Below, in pieces: positions 62,332 to 64,000 of a stretch of DNA of 64,000 nt. Each line of letters opens with the position of its first letter. Positions within the stretch are counted from its first letter, which is position 1. The stretch is from contig CAJTAK010000013.1 of assembly GCA_910574255.1 (NCBI GenBank), positions 1-64,000 of the forward strand. The letters run 5' to 3'. Below the pieces are notes generated by a model. That model was not told where the DNA came from and ran no database searches. It worked only from the letters and a program-made list of their open reading frames with translations. The translations under genes were made by a program, and so were the position numbers. Origin of the DNA: Clostridia bacterium. GTDB lineage: Bacteria; Bacillota; Clostridia; Lachnospirales; Lachnospiraceae.

Positions 62332-62884
62332 GATCCTCTTCATTCAGGGCCGGCGCCAGCTCATTGCGGTTATTAGCCAGAATATCGCTGAAACTGCGTA
62401 AGGACCCCATCATACTCTCATACTTTGCCATATGGCTTTCCATAGTCTTATGAATCAGGTTTTGGAGATTGCCAAGCATATCATCTGTATAGTGCATGGC
62501 CTGCATCCGAAAATTGTTGGCCTCTATGGTTGCCGCATCCAGCTTCCGCTGAGCCTCCGCCTCCGCCGCTGCCATAATCTCATTTGCCTGAATATACGCC
62601 TGCTGCATGATCTCGTGCTCGTTGATCAGCTCGGAGGTATGTATATTCGCCTCCTTGATAATGGCATCCGCCTTTGCCTGTGCATCCGCAAGGATAGCAT
62701 CCCGGTTGGCAAGTACCTTCTGATATCGCTTTATCTCCTCCGGGGTCTTCATTCTAAGCTCCCGAAGAAGTTCCTCGATCTCTTCTTTATTTACAATGAT
62801 ATTGGTCTTCGATAATGTCTGCGGCTTGCAGCCATCAATATACTCCTCAATTTCTTCAATAATCTGTTCGATTTTGCTGCTCAT
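62312..62884 (-). CDS. Coiled-coil, DivIVA/ATPase b-like protein, 190 aa
   Basis: Almost entirely charged heptad-patterned helix: SSKIEQIIEEIEEYIDGC at the start, a long central coil (EEIKRYQKVLANRDAILADA, then QAKADAIIKEANIHTSELI), and the C-terminal segment LGNLQNLIHKTMESHMAKYE. Coils of this kind occur in DivIVA-like cell-division/vesicle proteins and in b-subunit-like scaffolds. AAGGAGAG lies before the ATG at 62884. It sits before coaD/rsmD in the reading order on this strand and converges with ylbJ. Confidence 0.7.
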   Translation of the reverse strand: MSSKIEQIIEEIEEYIDGCKPQTLSKTNIIVNKEEIEELLRELRMKTPEEIKRYQKVLANRDAILADAQAKADAIIKEANIHTSELINEHEIMQQAYIQANEIMAAAEAEAQRKLDAATIEANNFRMQAMHYTDDMLGNLQNLIHKTMESHMAKYESMMGSLRSFSDILANNRNELAPALNEEDLSDLEE

Positions 62885-62969
62885 GCTTGCTCTCCTTTTC
62901 AAGATCTATGCCTCTGTTCCTTCTAACCAGCGGCACCCTTCTCACTGAAAACTCGGGTCTTATACTAGC

Positions 62970-63461
62970 TTACCCCTTTGGCAATATTTCCATCCGCTCC
63001 TGTATCTTTTTTTCTACATAAGGAGGTACAAAGGCAGAAATATTGCCTCCAAAGCCTGCCACCTCTTTTACGGTTGTAGAGCTTAGATAAGCATACTCCA
63101 AGCTGGTTGTCAGGAATATGGTATCCAGATCCGGACTCATAATCCGGTTAGTCTGTGCCATCTGAAGCTCGTAATCAAAATCGGTAATGGCCCTTAATCC
63201 CCGGACAATTACACGAGCCTCACACTCTTTTGCAAATTCTACTAACAGCCCTGTAAAGGATCTGATTTTCACGTTTGGGTATTCCTTTGTTACTTCTTCT
63301 AACATCTTAACACGTTCTTCCACAGAAAACAACGGAGATTTTGCACGATTATTCAAAACACCCACTACCAGTTCCTCCACAACCCGGGAGGCACGCACAA
63401 TAATGTCCAGATGTCCGAAGGTTACCGGATCAAAGCTTCCTGCATAAATTGCTCTTACCAT
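62970..63461 (-). CDS. coaD: Phosphopantetheine adenylyltransferase CoaD, 163 aa
   Basis: Complete enzyme: [20 protein letters not shown] (TxGH site), [40 protein letters not shown], and [20 protein letters not shown]. Fourth step of coenzyme A synthesis. AGGAGATAAGG precedes the ATG at 63461, overlapping the end of rsmD by the ribosome-binding site; only two bases separate the genes. An earlier in-frame ATG at 63521 would overlap rsmD and is rejected. Confidence 0.97.
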   Translation of the reverse strand: MVRAIYAGSFDPVTFGHLDIIVRASRVVEELVVGVLNNRAKSPLFSVEERVKMLEEVTKEYPNVKIRSFTGLLVEFAKECEARVIVRGLRAITDFDYELQMAQTNRIMSPDLDTIFLTTSLEYAYLSSTTVKEVAGFGGNISAFVPPYVEKKIQERMEILPKG

Positions 63462-63463
63462 CC

Positions 63464-64000
63464 TTATCTCCTGTATCTTAAAAATAAATGCTGATTCGTC
63501 TTGTAATTTTTTATCTTCCACGGGGCAAAGCCGCTGTCCTCTATCCAGTCCATATCACTGTCCTTCGAGGTCTCCAGTATCACCATAGTATCTTCATTCA
63601 CCAGTGAAGAATCACGAAGAACCGCCAATACCTGCTGCTCCAGCCCCTGATTGTAGGGGGGATCCAAAAAAATGATGTCAAATGCAGGCTCCCCCTTAAG
63701 CTCATAAAGGGCAGCCACAGCATCCTTAAACAGCACCCTTGCCCGATCGGAAAGTCTGGTAAAGGAAAGATTGTCCTTTACACAGGCCAATGCCTTTTTT
63801 TGGTTTTCTACAAAAACAGCCTCTTTAGCCCCTCTGCTTAGAGCTTCGATACCGATGGAACCGCTGCCCGCAAACAGATCCAGAAACCGGCAGCCGGGAA
63901 TATCCTGCTGAATCATATTGAACAATGTTTCCTTAATGCGATCTGTGGTTGGACGGGTACTCAGCCCCTCAATGCATTTCAGAGGAAGGCTTCTGGCCGT
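63464..64000 (-). CDS. rsmD: 16S rRNA (guanine966-N2)-methyltransferase RsmD, 5' end beyond the window
   Basis: The frame stays open to the right edge, reading [20 protein letters not shown] and then [12 protein letters not shown] before the SAM-binding [20 protein letters not shown] and the catalytic [13 protein letters not shown]. About 179 residues are present; probably only the first few (MRVIAG-like) lie outside. Methylates guanine 966 of 16S rRNA. coaD follows two bases later, the usual Firmicutes pair. Confidence 0.95.
   Translation of the reverse strand, partial: TARSLPLKCIEGLSTRPTTDRIKETLFNMIQQDIPGCRFLDLFAGSGSIGIEALSRGAKEAVFVENQKKALACVKDNLSFTRLSDRARVLFKDAVAALYELKGEPAFDIIFLDPPYNQGLEQQVLAVLRDSSLVNEDTMVILETSKDSDMDWIEDSGFAPWKIKNYKTNQHLFLRYRR

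Overview
The window looks like a chromosomal segment of a spore-forming, low-to-moderate-GC Firmicute, most probably a Lachnospiraceae (Clostridia). The basis is gene order and family content: an rplU-prp-rpmA-obgE-yhbY-nadD-yqeK-rsfS string, paired B12-binding/radical SAM and DUF2344 genes next to RNase G, a HisZ-HisG fusion, a HisIE with a barrel-like N-terminal piece, a YlbJ sporulation protein and a strong AGGAGG-type ribosome-binding site before most genes. Genus is not called. No rRNA, tRNA or CRISPR array was seen.

Layout. 0-5.3 kb: small hypothetical genes, lipoproteins and a membrane protein; two neighbouring genes at the left edge carry frameshifts. 5.5-7.3 kb: an ECF sigma factor overlapping its DUF4179-type membrane partner. 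7.3-8.2 kb: degraded DNA. 8.2-13.4 kb: a minus-strand LytTR regulator, GHKL kinase and three-gene ABC-2 type transporter. 13.5-16.0 kb: a complete IS1634-like insertion sequence flanked by a 49-bp direct repeat, then a broken plasmid/ICE replication initiator. 16.0-16.9 kb: lexA with an SOS box far upstream. 16.9-22.4 kb: a GC-rich, probably acquired block with a BceRSAB-type peptide-antibiotic sensing and detoxification module and the stub of a large serine recombinase.

22.5-37.6 kb: conserved housekeeping genes (NUDIX, DUF554, rsfS, yqeK, nadD, yhbY, obgE, rpmA, prp, rplU, rng, DUF2344 and radical SAM), split between rng and rplU by a sugar PTS cluster (IIC, IIB, IIA, deoC and a PRD regulator). 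37.7-49.1 kb: large membrane proteins, azlCD and a minus-strand histidine operon (hisZG fusion, an intruding acyltransferase, hisD, hisB, hisIE) whose consensus promoter starts a leader of tandem repeats, followed upstream by recU. 49.1-64 kb: an M50-like protein, a TPR protein, two pseudouridine synthases, radical SAM YgiQ, a HAD phosphatase, RsmF, a small alarmone synthetase, an M23 peptidase, PepD, YlbJ (the only plus-strand gene there), a coiled-coil protein, coaD and rsmD, which runs off the window.

The most unusual signal is a family of interspersed, orientation-conserved elements of about 130-185 bp filling the gap upstream of lexA, deoC and hisD, with shortened copies before rsfS and an M50-like gene. 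Each ends in the ribosome-binding site of the downstream gene. The full copies fold into the same long hairpin, and paired changes between copies preserve base-pairing. I do not recognise this element as a described RNA or repeat family.
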